A DNA stretch of 64,000 nt. It comes from Uloborus plumipes (taxonomy: Eukaryota > Arthropoda > Arachnida > Araneae > Uloboridae). The position numbers and the translations under genes are program-made. The notes under the pieces were generated by a model. The model searched no databases and was not told the origin of the DNA. It saw nothing but the letters and a program-made list of their open reading frames with translations. How positions within the stretch are numbered: position 1 is the stretch's first letter; every line of letters starts with the position of its first letter. This document shows positions 53,601-63,633 of the stretch, in pieces. The stretch lies in contig JAXGGA010004657.1 in NCBI GenBank assembly GCA_038373865.1, forward strand, positions 1 to 64,000, given 5' to 3'.

Positions 53601-55450
53601 AATTTTTTGGGAATGCCCTTTTTTTTAATAGTTTGTACAAGGAATTTAAAGGTGCTGTTCAAATTGTGGCTTCATATAAAAAACAACTTAGATCAGAAAA
53701 TGGAAGTAAAAGATAATGAAGAAATTGAAGAGGTTAAGAAGCAAATAATATATTAGTAAAAATGGAGAAATTCTGGAATTATGAAGAAAGCTTTTAAAAA
53801 CATTTTTGAATTACTGACTTGATTCAAAGAAAGAAGCAAAATACAGAAATTTATTTCAAAATAAGTCAGATATCTTAAACTGAATGACTTTATTTAGGCC
53901 ATGCAAAATATATTTTACTGGTCTCAGTTATAGGTAGCAGCACAGTACTTACTGTTTCAATCCTTTAGTTCAGTTTTAGAGTTCAAGCAGTTTGCTCAAA
54001 TCAGTTTAAACAAATTTCAGCTCTAGTAGCATTGAAAATAAATATCTTTTTAACTCTAATGTCATGAAAGGAATGGATGGAAACAATACAGAAAGAGTTT
54101 GAGGAAGCTGATGAAGATCTTATTAACAGTATTTGCCAGATGTTATGTGCTGGTGGAATCGCATTTGCTAGATATTTCATTTCACACCTCCAGGGTCCCC
54201 CGTACCTACCACAGCTTCGTGGTTTAACCGGGATAGGACCCTGAAGAGCGCTCTGTTCTTAATTTTGAACCAGAACCTAGGGTCGAGCAAACCCTAGGCC
54301 CAGCACCCCCAGAGGTATCGTTTCACTTGGAGGACTTTGTGACCACGACATTTTTAACGCCTCCCAGTCACCATTAATCAAGACGGTGGATCTTTGATCG
54401 GCTGGGATCGAACCCGGGTCCCTCCGGACACGAGTCCGATGCCTTGCCGATCGGGCCACCATGGCCCTGCATTTGCTAGACAGAGAGCATTTGAGTTTGG
54501 TAATTCAATCATCAATTTCCTGTCTGGCAGCAAATTCCGGAGCACTTGCTTGAAAGTGCACCAACCCATAATATCTCAACAGAAAAAGTTTTTGGAGATG
54601 TTGATAATCGTTTAAAACGTTCTGGACCATGTGGTTTTGCTGGGGTTTCAGAGAAAATAGTTATTATGCATTCAAATGACTTTGTGTTTCTTGATCTTGA
54701 ATGGAGAAGTAACGAGTTTAAAAAAAAATGAAAAAAGAAACTGATGAACTTAAAATAATTTGGAGCTTATCCCAAAAACAGATTCTTTCAAACAGTGTGC
54801 ATAGCACAGACATTGACACAGTGAAGATAATACAGGAGAGAAAAATGCTTACTAAATAAAAAAAAGAATTTAGACTTAATTACAGCATTATTCCAACTAA
54901 TTATGAAGCAATTGAAGAAAAGTCAAATATGCAGGTGAAAAGTGCTAAGTTTTGAAATTACTGGTAATAATAGCTAAAAGTGATTTCAGAAATTTAAAAC
55001 AAGACCACATACTTTTCAAGCTACGAGGGTTAAGTCCCGAAACAATAAGGAGCAACTTAAAGGTCCTATATGGCCATAAAGTTAATGATGTTACTGCAAC
55101 TGTTGATGATATCAGAGATGTTTTATGTAATACATCTGATACAAATGCAGAATCTGTAGATGATCCACTGCCATTGCAAGATGTGCCTGAGAATGAAATG
55201 GTTGTTGCACTTTGGGATGGAGAGTGGGGTGTTGGTCAAGTCATAAGCAAATTAGATGAAGGTACTGATACATACAGGATAAAATAATGAAAAGGGTTAA
55301 AAAAGATTCAAACTTGTATTGGATATAGCCAGTACAAGATGACATACATAAAACCAAAGGGAAACAAATCATTATTATTCAGCCGATAATAGACGTTTCT
55401 GTAGATGTTTCCTCTACAAGAACAATTATTTTTGAATTAATTAATCATGT
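53601..55450 (+). pseudogene. Decayed multi-segment coding remnant, probably from a transposon
   Basis: Several plus-strand blocks lie in different frames but in order. 54076-54172 plus 54481-54540, either side of the SINE: WMETIQKEFEEADEDLINSI, then AFEFGNSIINFLSG. 54535-54730: QIPEHLLESAPTHNISTEKV, FGDVDNRLKRSGPCGFAGVS. 54952-55287: an open 111-codon block with LRGLSPETIRSNLKVLYGHK and VVALWDGEWGVGQVISKLDE, a Tudor/chromo-like small-domain look. It continues in another frame with SNLYWI-PVQDDIHKT. Such lineages of APTHN-type proteins are known from transposon-encoded ORFs (inference; family not named). Several frameshifts and stops mean it is dead. Confidence 0.5.
54173..54468 (-). repeat. 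tRNA-derived SINE (family C) with 12-bp TSD
   Basis: On the minus strand the tRNA-like head contains gatcggcaaggcatcggac and the B box gggttcgatccc (about 54416-54405), followed by a ~200-bp body ending gaggtgtgaaatgaaata. The duplication gcatttgctaga flanks it (54161-54172 and 54469-54480). It interrupts the coding remnant exactly, and the reading frame resumes across the duplication. Confidence 0.9.
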
Positions 55451-55686
55451 TTTAATTAATAATATAGCAAATACAGACTGTGACAATATTTAACTTAGAT
55501 TGTATCACCAAAGAAAGTTAATCTAACATTTTTATTTCCTTATTGTTGTTCGAAATGCTTTCGAAGCAATGCAAAAACGAGAAATAAAGTCAAAAATATG
55601 AAAAAACACCCAGAGTTTGGACAATTTTTGAGATATTCCAAAAAAATTGCTTGTTATGTCATCTTTGTATAACATTGTATCATCCT

Positions 55687-56345
55687 CAGGGGTCCCGTTG
55701 ACGCGCTATAGCGCGTAAAATACGCGGATTTCAGGAAATGGACCCGATATTTGAAACTTAACGCGTCCTGCGGGACGCACTAAAATTCGTCCCGCGGGAC
55801 GGATTTATCAGTTATAAAAGGGTAAAATTAAGGTGGTGCGGATTAGCTATGCTTTTTTCCCCAACGTGACCTATGACGACTTTGTTGTCCGTAAAGTTGT
55901 TTATTTTGTAGTCTGAATTTGTTATGTTGTTTATTTTACGTAGCCTGAATCTCCTTTTTTTGCGATAAAGGCTTCGTAAAATAAACAACACTACATATTC
56001 AGGTTATGTAAAATAAATAACATTAGACAACGAAGGCAGTCGCCATCGTCATTTGCACTGCACTACGTTTGCGCCTCTGTCTTAATTCACAAATTGTCAA
56101 AAAGTAATTAGCATACTATAATAAATATTTCAAGAATAAATCTTTACATTTTACAATAATTTTGACTATCGATTAAAAATTATTACTTCACAACTTCACA
56201 TTCATTTAATTGCTAAGTTTTTCCTTTTTCTTTCTTTTTTTTTTTTTTATAGAGCGCGGGACCCACTATTTTCAAAATGGACCCACTTTTTCAAAAATGG
56301 TGGGTCCTCGGGACCCAGCTTTGTGAGCACTCGGCGGGAGCCCTG
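55687..56345. mobile_element. hAT-like element rich in palindromes (659 bp)
   Basis: The ends caggggtcccgttgacgcg and (complement) cagggctcccgccgagtgc are inverted. It contains the perfect palindromes acgcgctatagcgcgt (55701-55716) and gtcccgcgggac (in two close variants near 55766-55802), and gggacccac repeats at the right. The flanks share only atcct, so the target duplication is uncertain. Confidence 0.55.
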
Positions 56346-56880
56346 ATCCTAGGGGGTTCAATGTTAAATTCAGAAAAACTTTTTTTTCCCCATAGCAATG
56401 CTCCCACTTTGCTATTGGAGTATTATTGCAGTTGGACATCAGTGTGAAAGAATAAATAAAAATTGTGAGTTTCAAATTCAAGGGGACGTAATATCAAGAT
56501 TTGCTTATTAATTCTTCTTTGATAGAAAAAAAAACGATTATTCTGCTTTAACAATCTTTTGTTTCAATCATCATGACAATGTTTTAATACTGTGTGCTTA
56601 TTGTAACAATTTGATTAAGTTTTAAAAGGTGTATTCTTAATTATCTTAAAAGTTGATTATTTAGCTTCAAGGGTTCTTTAGAAGCATTTTAAAGAAATAA
56701 ATCTTATGCTAGCTTTTTTTATATAAAAAATTATGCAAAGGAGGAGCACATTCTAATTTCTGTGCCCATCCCAAAAACTTCCTGTATCTACCCCCTCCCT
56801 CTCTCTCCATCTGTCTTATAAGATCATTTTTGTTCTCGCACATATGTTTAAGCCATTTTAAATTATGTAAAAATTTTTAG
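56346..56880. other. Upstream intron or flank of the MATH exon
   Basis: AT-rich with no exon found; the MATH exon has an acceptor, so a 5' exon should lie somewhere to the left. Confidence 0.5.
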
Positions 56881-57332
56881 GTGTAACATGACAGAGATCA
56901 CTGGAACGACTGAACTTATTTTAGAAAACTTTTTTTTCAAGTGGGAAATCAAGAACTTTTCTGTCGAATACCTGATGGAAGAAGCTATCAGAAGTCCATG
57001 GTTCAAATGTTTTGGCACAAGATTTCAGCTAGAGCTGTCTCGTAGTGCCCAGTACGCTGAAGTAGTTTATCTGGGCCTAGTTCAAAGTTCTCTTGGTGAT
57101 TTGCCTAGGATTACAAACCTCCGAATTGGGTTCTATTGTTCAGAGGACCCGGACAATTATGAGGATCGTGATGTTACTGTGAAAAATAAATCTGAAAGAA
57201 GTGCGTTATTTTCTCTAGCAGATATAAGATCGAAATTTCTTGCTATTGATGTGTTGACTGCGAGGTGTGAATTTACAGCCACGAGTCTAACTCACACTCT
57301 CGACGCTCCACAGCCAGAGACCAAGGCAAATG
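56881..57332 (+). CDS. MATH (TRAF-like) domain protein, first coding exon
   Basis: Acceptor aaaaatttttag (AG at 56879-56880), ATG at 56888, donor GGCAAATG then GTAAGT (GT at 57333-57334). The protein opens MTEITGTTELILENFFFKWE and IKNFSVEYLMEE, matching the F-x-W-x-I-x-N-F-S start of MATH domains, with SPWF and a later V-x-L-G-L block. Its end, DVLTARCEFTATSL, fits the domain's final strand (L-T-I-x-C-E-I). Most such proteins in arthropods are MATH-BTB (SPOP-like or TDPOZ-like) substrate adaptors for cullin-3 ligases. No BTB exon is visible here, so it is partial or its BTB exons lie beyond the hAT and Gypsy insertions. A tiny possible next exon is at 57856-57900. Confidence 0.75.
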
Positions 57333-57427
57333 GTAAGTACCAATCATTTCTTAAATTCACGTCGATTATTTTTACTTTTGAACGATGACAAATTGCTATA
57401 TTTTCTTTTTAAACCTCAAATGTTGTG

Positions 57428-57672
57428 TAGAACATCTTTCAGATTAGCAATCTGCCAATGCCTCATGTCCTGGAGTTTCACCTCCCGTTGACCTGCTCCC
57501 CGGTCCCTGCAGAGGGCCCATGTAAGACATTGTGGTACAGTTCTGTCGGTAGATGACGCCATCTGTCGAGTTGCCGGGTCACTGATATGTGACGTACGGA
57601 TGTGTGTGTGTGTTCCTACAGGTCCTTTGTGATGATAATCCAATACTTTAACCACTGGACCAAAAGGACTTC
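57428..57672 (-). repeat. Probable tRNA-derived SINE (family D)
   Basis: On the minus strand the 5' end reads ccttttggtccagtggttaa, a good tRNA-like A-box segment (tggtccagtgg), followed by a GC-richer body (gacccggcaactcgacagatg) and a TG microsatellite. The B box is poor. It lies 95 bp after the MATH exon. No target duplication was identified. Confidence 0.5.
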
Positions 57673-57855
57673 AAGGCTCAGGGAAAAAATTGAGTTTGTG
57701 CTCTCGGTAGTATGCCACACTCTTATCGCAATTTATCAGTTAGAGAAATGTAATTTGAATTCTAGATGTCAAAATTCAAATTAATTGTTTTTTCCTCTAC
57801 CTTTTTTGGTTTGTTTGAATAATCACTATTGCTATTTAATCTCACTCAACCATAG

Positions 57856-57900
57856 TTGACGATTGCTCCTTTCTCAGAGTAAAAGAAGGCGATAAATATT
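57856..57900 (+). CDS. Tentative second MATH-gene exon (45 nt)
   Basis: ctcaaccatag ends at 57855 and gtgagtaag begins at 57901. The exon joins in phase to the MATH exon's leftover G, reading V-DDCSFLRVKEGDKY. The donor is good and the acceptor fair. The short length makes chance occurrence possible, and it is not a recognisable domain. Confidence 0.25.
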
Positions 57901-58502
57901 GTGAGTAAGTTCCTGAGAGATCTGATGAATAGTCTCATGAATAATGATCAATTAGTAGAGCTTATTCTGTCTTTTATTTTTAATTCACTAATGAAATTTT
58001 TCTAGTTAATCCTTTTTATGTTTTCATAGCCTCTTGCTTAATTATGTGTCATGAGCCCTTATGTTCATGCTGGCTAAATTTGATTTTGGAAATGGATAAA
58101 GGAAAAAGATGTGGTTTCCAGTTGAAAATAAAACAATATTACTTTTAAAAGTTCTTCAGGTATGAGGAAACATATCTAAGTGCGAGTAGGGTCCTGTCCC
58201 AACTTGTGATTGCAAAAAGCATAATTTAAATTCAAGATGTCAAAACTCTTTGTTTTTGTTAAAACAGAACTTCGTCTCTCATATCAAATAATATAATGAA
58301 ATAACATTGAATAAATGGTAGATTTTGACCAATAAATTAAAGTAAGCAAATTTATTGAAATTTTAAAACATTTTTTGTCGTTTTGAAGTTGTTTCTTTCT
58401 TTTGACATCTATTAAAAGTAACTTGTATCTTTGTATGTCTTTCCTCTTGAAAAAAGATATCATGAAAATAACAGAATATCTGGCGAGAACTATAGTTTAG
58501 GC
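57901..58502. other. No supported feature
   Basis: AT-rich DNA between the possible exon and the hAT insertion. Confidence 0.5.
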
Positions 58503-61165
58503 CAGCGGTTCCCAACCTGGGGTACGCGTACCCCTTGGGGGTACGCAGCGACCTGGTTGGGGGTACGTCGAAAATATTTGGTAATGGCGTATTTTATTTT
58601 TTTGCCATACGTTACGTACGTGGTGGATGTGGAGCGCCTAGTCGTCCGATGGTCTGACTCACGCTCGCTCGTCAATGTCAGTCGCCCTCTGCGCTCCCCC
58701 TCCTACACTCACTTAGCCACTATCACAATGCACTGCTACCGTCACGTCGTCAGTTAGTGCTCGCATGGTTCCCTTGCGTAGTTGTTGTCTGTTGCTCTTC
58801 GTTACGTGATTGTTTGTTTAGTTTACTTGCCTCATGTGCGTGTTAGTTTTTGACTGATTTGTAAACAATTTAACTGTAGTCAAGAAGATGGAAAAGTGGT
58901 TAAAAAGTGGATCAGTTAAAACAAATCAGACTGATACGGTAAGTCAGGTGCTTAGCAAGCGTAGTACGTCCCGGGACTCAGCAGCAGAAAATTCTTCTTG
59001 TGTGAGTACCAGTGATAGTAAACCTCAGAAATCTAGTACTAGTACTGGAACTTCCTCAAAGAAACGAAAATATTCATCTGAGTACTTGAAATATGGCTTT
59101 TCGTTTACTGGAGAGGAGGAAAGTCCAAACCCACTATGTGTTGTTTGTATAGAAGTTTTAAGTAATGGTAGCATGAAACCTTCCTTACTTTTGCGTCACC
59201 TTGAATCCAAACACGCCCAGCACAAAAATAAAGAAATTACCTATTTTGAACAGCTTTCAAAAAATTATGGGAAAGATGGCGTAGTTTCTTCTTATTTCGC
59301 ATCAGTTAATAGAGATAATGAAAATGCTTTGGAAGCCTCTTTCAAAATTAGCTACCATATTGCAAAAAGTGGTAAAAACCACACAATCGGTGAGGATTTG
59401 ATAGCCCCTTGTATAAAATATGCTGTTCAGTGTATGTTTGGTCAGGACTTTGTTCGTAAGGTGAACTCCATCCCGCTGTCAAACAACACAGTTTCACAGC
59501 GAATTCGAGACATTTCTGAGTACATTGAAGAAAAAGTTGTTGAGCAATTAAAAGACAGTGATTTGTTTTCCATACCATTTGATGAAAGCACGGACATTGC
59601 TGCTCTAGCAATCTTACTTGTTACTGCAAGGTATGTAAATCCCAACAAGGAGTTTGAAGAAAAACTGTTGCTGTGCCATGCATTTACTGAGCGTACTACA
59701 GGGGACGATGTGTTCAATGTGATTCACAGCTACTTCTGTGAAAAGGAATAGACTGGGGTAAATTATGTGGTATATGCACTGACGGAGGAAAATCAATGTC
59801 CGGCATACATGTTGGTCTTCGGGGGCGCGTAAAAGAAGTGGCCCCCTATGTAGCATGGAGCCATTGTTGCATCCACAGACAGAGTCTTGCAGCCAAAAAG
59901 TTGCCGTCTTCTTTGAATGATGTTCTCAATGAAGCAGTTGAAGTAGTCAACTTTGTTAAAGGCAATGCAACAAACTCCAGACTGTTCAAAGTTCTTTATG
60001 AAGATATGGGTGGCATTCACTCCACGTTGCTTTTGCACACGGAAGAAAGGTGGCTATCTCGCGGGAAGGTTCTTACAAGACTTTTTGAGCTGAGACATGA
60101 ACTGCAAGTATTTTTTGAGGAGCATCCTTTTTATTTAGCCTCCAAGTTTCATGATGGTGACTGGCTTCAAAAGCTTGCTTATTTAGCTGACATTTTTTCT
60201 CAAATCAATAAACTCAACTTAGAGTTACAGAACAGCTCAATTACAGTATTCAAAGTTGCTGACAAAATAGAATCCATGCTGAAGAAAATTGATTTTTGGA
60301 AAACCTGTATTCAAAACAATCAAGCTGAAGTTTTTGTCACTCTTCTTGATTTCTTGAGTGACAATGATCTGCCCATATCTAGCGAAGTGAAACATCAAAT
60401 AGTGACACATTTGACAAACCTGAAGAACTCTTTTAGAAAGTATTTTCCTAAACGAAGTGACGGAGAGAACTGGATTGCAGATCTTTCAATGAGGAAAACG
60501 TCAAGACGGCTACATTACCCGTTCATGAGATGGAAAAGCTCCTAGAACTTTCAAGTGACTCCTCCTTGAAGTCCGAGTTTAAGAAAAACCCCTTGGACAA
60601 TTCTGGGTGAGCATTAGGGATGAATATGGACCCTTAACCACAAAAGCCCTTCTGGTTTTAGTTCCTTTTACAAACACAGAACTAGTTGAGAGATCGTTCT
60701 CTTCCTATGCTTTCATTAGAATAAGTATAGGAATAAGCTAACTGCAAGTCCCGATTTAAGAGTATTTATCAAACTTTGATATTGATTTCAAAATATTATG
60801 TGCAACAAAACAGGCCCAAGGGTCACACTAAAACAGTTTTTACTTGTTTTAAGAGTAATTTTGATTTTTTTCGATAAACTTATTTGCTACCGGTAATTGT
60901 AGTATGTTTTCGTGATAAGAAACGTTGTATTTACTTTGTTATTATTTGTTTACAGTTGGTATTTAGATTTAATAAGTTTACTAGAAACATATATATAGGC
61001 CTAATTTTGAACAATATCTTTATTGTCAAATAAAAGATTAAAAAACTCTTGCGTAAATATTTACTTTCCATGATTAATATTCTTGCAAATTTTTTTCCTT
61101 GGGGCTACAATTTGAATAAATTTATCACAAGGGGTACGGCATCAAAAAAAGGTTGGGAACCGCTG
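58503..61165 (+). mobile_element. Near-complete hAT (Charlie-type) transposon, perfect 8-bp TSD
   Basis: The termini cagcggttcccaacctgggg and the complement of cagcggttcccaacctttt are flanked by gtttaggc on both sides (58495-58502 and 61166-61173). Subterminal DNA at the left contains the palindrome ggggtacgcgtacccc (58519-58534). It carries one transposase gene with few lesions. Removing the element restores a plain atagtttaggccaac target. Confidence 0.95.
58888..60780 (+). pseudogene. hAT transposase (ZBED/Charlie type), lightly damaged
   Basis: The ATG at 58888 (MEKWLKSGSVKTNQ) begins a Ser/Thr-rich N-terminus, then a BED-type zinc finger (CVVCIEV...LLRHLESKHAQH, residues ~91-112) and the catalytic region with a first acidic residue in IPFDESTDIAAL. 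The frame is lost at the TAG 59749-59751. The next ORF resumes at about 59796 with GLRGRVKEVAPY, WSHCCIHRQSLAAKKLP and EERWLSRGKVLTRLFEL. After another break near 60540 a third frame gives LTTKALLVLVPFTNTELVER then SFSS, the hAT dimerisation tail, ending about 60780. The segment with the second catalytic Asp is split by the first frameshift. Relatives of this family have been domesticated in vertebrates, but the frame breaks and intact termini argue for a recent transposon copy. Confidence 0.88.
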
Positions 61166-61173
61166 GTTTAGGC

Positions 61174-61596
61174 CAACAGCAGCAATTGCAAGCTTAACTA
61201 ATGAACACATCACCATGTGAAATATTTGAAAAGTGAATTTTGAAAACTTGTAACAAAAAATAACTTTTTTAAGCCTGCCTAAATTAATTATATCAATTTT
61301 TAGACAAAGGTGGGGGCTTGGAAAATTTATCTTCTGCTTGGCTTCCAAGCACCGATTAGGCCCCTGAAAATCATGTGCCTTGAACAAACCATGATTAATA
61401 TCTCGTTTCAATAGAGTAGCCAAAAAAAACTTTCATGGGTGTTCTTCGGGGAATATGATTAGTTTTACTCCTTTTTGTTCAAAAAAGGACATCTGAGTTT
61501 CTGAGGGGGGTATATCCCCAAATCTATTACCCCTTGGGTACGCCAGAAGCTCATTTTCCAGACAAGCAAATAAAGAGGTTACTCTGTAGCGAATAC
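61174..61596. other. Spacer between hAT and Gypsy insertions
   Basis: AT-rich with a short G-run at 61503; no supported feature. Confidence 0.5.
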
Positions 61597-61840
61597 TGTT
61601 GTAGTGGTATACGAGCTGCATGAGTGAGGAGATGACACAAGGTTATAACAATATAAGATACACATTTAATTCCTATTTACATATTTACATCGTTTGTATA
61701 TTCGAGATACAAGAGCAGCAACATGAGCGGCTGTTTATCGTGGAATGTCAACAACAACTACTGCGAGGGCAGCGTTGCCAGATTCCAAATCAGAAACCTC
61801 TCACTTAAACTGAAGTGGCCTTGTCGCTAGCGCCGCCACA
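61597..61840 (-). repeat. 3' LTR of the Ty3/Gypsy element (about 244 bp)
   Basis: On the minus strand it starts TGTGGCGGCGCTAGCGAC just after the polypurine tract (aggaagggggatgg, 61854-61841) and ends CACTACAACA, giving TGT...ACA ends. The other LTR lies beyond the right edge of the window, so the boundary rests on the polypurine tract and TG/CA rule. The flank to compare for a target duplication would be aatac (61592-61596). Confidence 0.65.
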
Positions 61841-61883
61841 CCATCCCCCTTCCTGAAAAAAGAAAAATTATTCGTTATAATTT

Positions 61884-62723
61884 TTAAGGTACGAAGTCCC
61901 GGTACTTGGCCGGAAAATGTACTCTCCGACCAGTACGGGTAGCCAAAGGAGGTTGCACTGTTTCAGGAGGTGTGGGGAGTGATGGTGAGTCGACACTAGG
62001 AGAGACAAGTTTAGAGTCTGGATTGTTCTCTTGAGAACTTGAATTGTCGTCCAACAGATGTGCTGGTTTCAGTCTGTCAATGGTTACGGTTGTCCTTTTA
62101 CCGCCTTGTTCAATATCGAACGTTTTTTCAGTCCTTGATAGCACCTTGAAAGGACCTTTGTATGGTGGTGACAAGGAAGGCCTGACTGCGTCCACTCTGA
62201 GAAAAACATGAGTGCACGCATCCAGGCCCTTGTACACGAAAGTAGATTTTGTCGAATGATTGGACGTTTGGGTTGGTTTTAAGTCCTGAAAATGACCTTT
62301 AAGTTTCTTTACAAAACTATTTTCATCAGGCTGTGGAACTTCCTTGACAAAAAATTGGCTGGGGAGGCAAAGGTTTTCACCGTACACCATTTCCGCTGGA
62401 GAACACTGAATATCTTCTTTAAAAACTGTGCGAAGTCCAAGCAAAACCGCAGGCAATGCTGATACCCAATGAATTGACGTGTGACACATTATAGCTGCCT
62501 TTAAAGTCCGGTGCCACCTTTCGATTGCGCCGTTGGCCTGAGGATGATAGGCTGTTGTGGGAGAGATACGAATTCCAAAACTCCTAGCCAAAGAGTGAAA
62601 AACCTCACTTCTGAACTGTCCACCTCTGTCAACTGAGACTCGCTGAGGTACTCCGAATCGGGATATCCAACCGCTATAAAGGGCTTGAGCGACTGTTTCA
62701 GCACGGATATCAGCTAGTGGCAT
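61884..62723 (-). pseudogene. Ty3/Gypsy integrase, C-terminal two-thirds
   Basis: 280 codons. Residues ~30-70 carry VSVDRGGQFRSEVF (second catalytic Asp) and TAYHPQANGAIERWHR (catalytic Glu); residues ~180-240 carry PPYKGPFKVLSRTEKTFDIE, a GPY/F-type module that contacts the integration target. The first catalytic Asp (in DIIGPLP) is in an offset frame just upstream (62810-62790), separated by a frameshift near 62820, so this copy cannot make a whole integrase. The listed ATG is internal. The C-terminus ends 43 bp from the LTR. Confidence 0.9.
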
Positions 62724-62967
62724 GGCCTCAGGCCAACGGGAGAACCTATCAATGGCTGTAAGACAGTAGGTGAATCCCTGCGAAGGCGGGAGAGGACCGA
62801 TTATGTCAACATTTATGTGAAAAAAATCGATGATTTGGCACTTTGAACTCCGACAGTGGTGAACTTACATGGCGAGAAATTTTTGACTTTTGACAAGCCA
62901 TGCAGGATCGTGTAAGACGTGTTATATCCTGCTTCATGTTGGGCCAGACGAAACGACTACCTATGAG
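62724..62967 (-). pseudogene. Ty3/Gypsy integrase zinc-binding region, broken
   Basis: It contains MKQDITRLTRSCMACQKSK in one frame (the C-x2-C half of the HHCC finger) and DIIGPLPPSQGFTYCLTAID in another, with a stop right after STV at 62968 and one frameshift near 62820. This links the two longer ORFs. Confidence 0.8.
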
Positions 62968-63633
62968 TCAAACTGTGGAACGCACACCAGGATGAGCAAG
63001 GCCATGCAAATTTCGAAAGACTTGATATCTGTGAGATTTCGGAATGTAAGGACGGATGACTTGAGTAGAAATATCACAATACAGCGTTGCATTGGTATTT
63101 GGAATTTTAATTTTTTGTAAAATTAAACTCTTTGAATTTTCAAGAAGTTGAACAAGTTCTTCATCATCCTGTTGACTACGCGCTATGTCTTCATAGTTCA
63201 CTGCTGTGTCAGAAATACTTTCGATTCGTGATAGTGTATCGGCCACAATATTTTCTTTTCCCTTTACGTGTCTAATATCCACCGTGAACTGTGCAATAAA
63301 ATTCAAATGATTTATCTGACGTGGAGACAATTTTTCAATTTTTTGTGCGAAGGCATAGGTATTTATTTTAGTGCCATTAGCAGCCAACAGATTTAGCAAA
63401 GATTGCGGCTTTTGGCGTTCCAATGACGTAGGAGGGATAGCAGACACCTCCGCACCTGTATCTACCAGAAAGGTAAGCCCTGAAGGCCTATCGTGAATTA
63501 GTAGACGGCAATTACTTTGGCCCTTAACGTCGGCCGCCATCAACGCCTGGCCTCCTAGTTTTCCGAGTTCCCAAACATACAAGGTTGCTTGCATTTTCTG
63601 GCATTCCTGCCAAAATTTGTATGGTAAAAGCAC
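62968..63633 (-). pseudogene. Ty3/Gypsy protease fused directly to RNase H tail (RT deleted)
   Basis: Residues ~54-68 hold the aspartic protease motif TFLVDTGAEVSAIPP. By residue ~94 (about 63354) the sequence has jumped to FAQKIEKLSPRQINHLNFI and RHVKGKENIVADTLSRIE, the C-terminal end of RNase H, then QVFRNLHGLAHPGVRSTV, the start of the integrase finger. The whole reverse transcriptase and most of RNase H are missing, yet the frame is open across the junction. The ORF start overlaps the gag ORF by 79 bp in another frame, as in intact gag-pol arrangements. It is a non-autonomous internal-deletion derivative. Confidence 0.9.
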
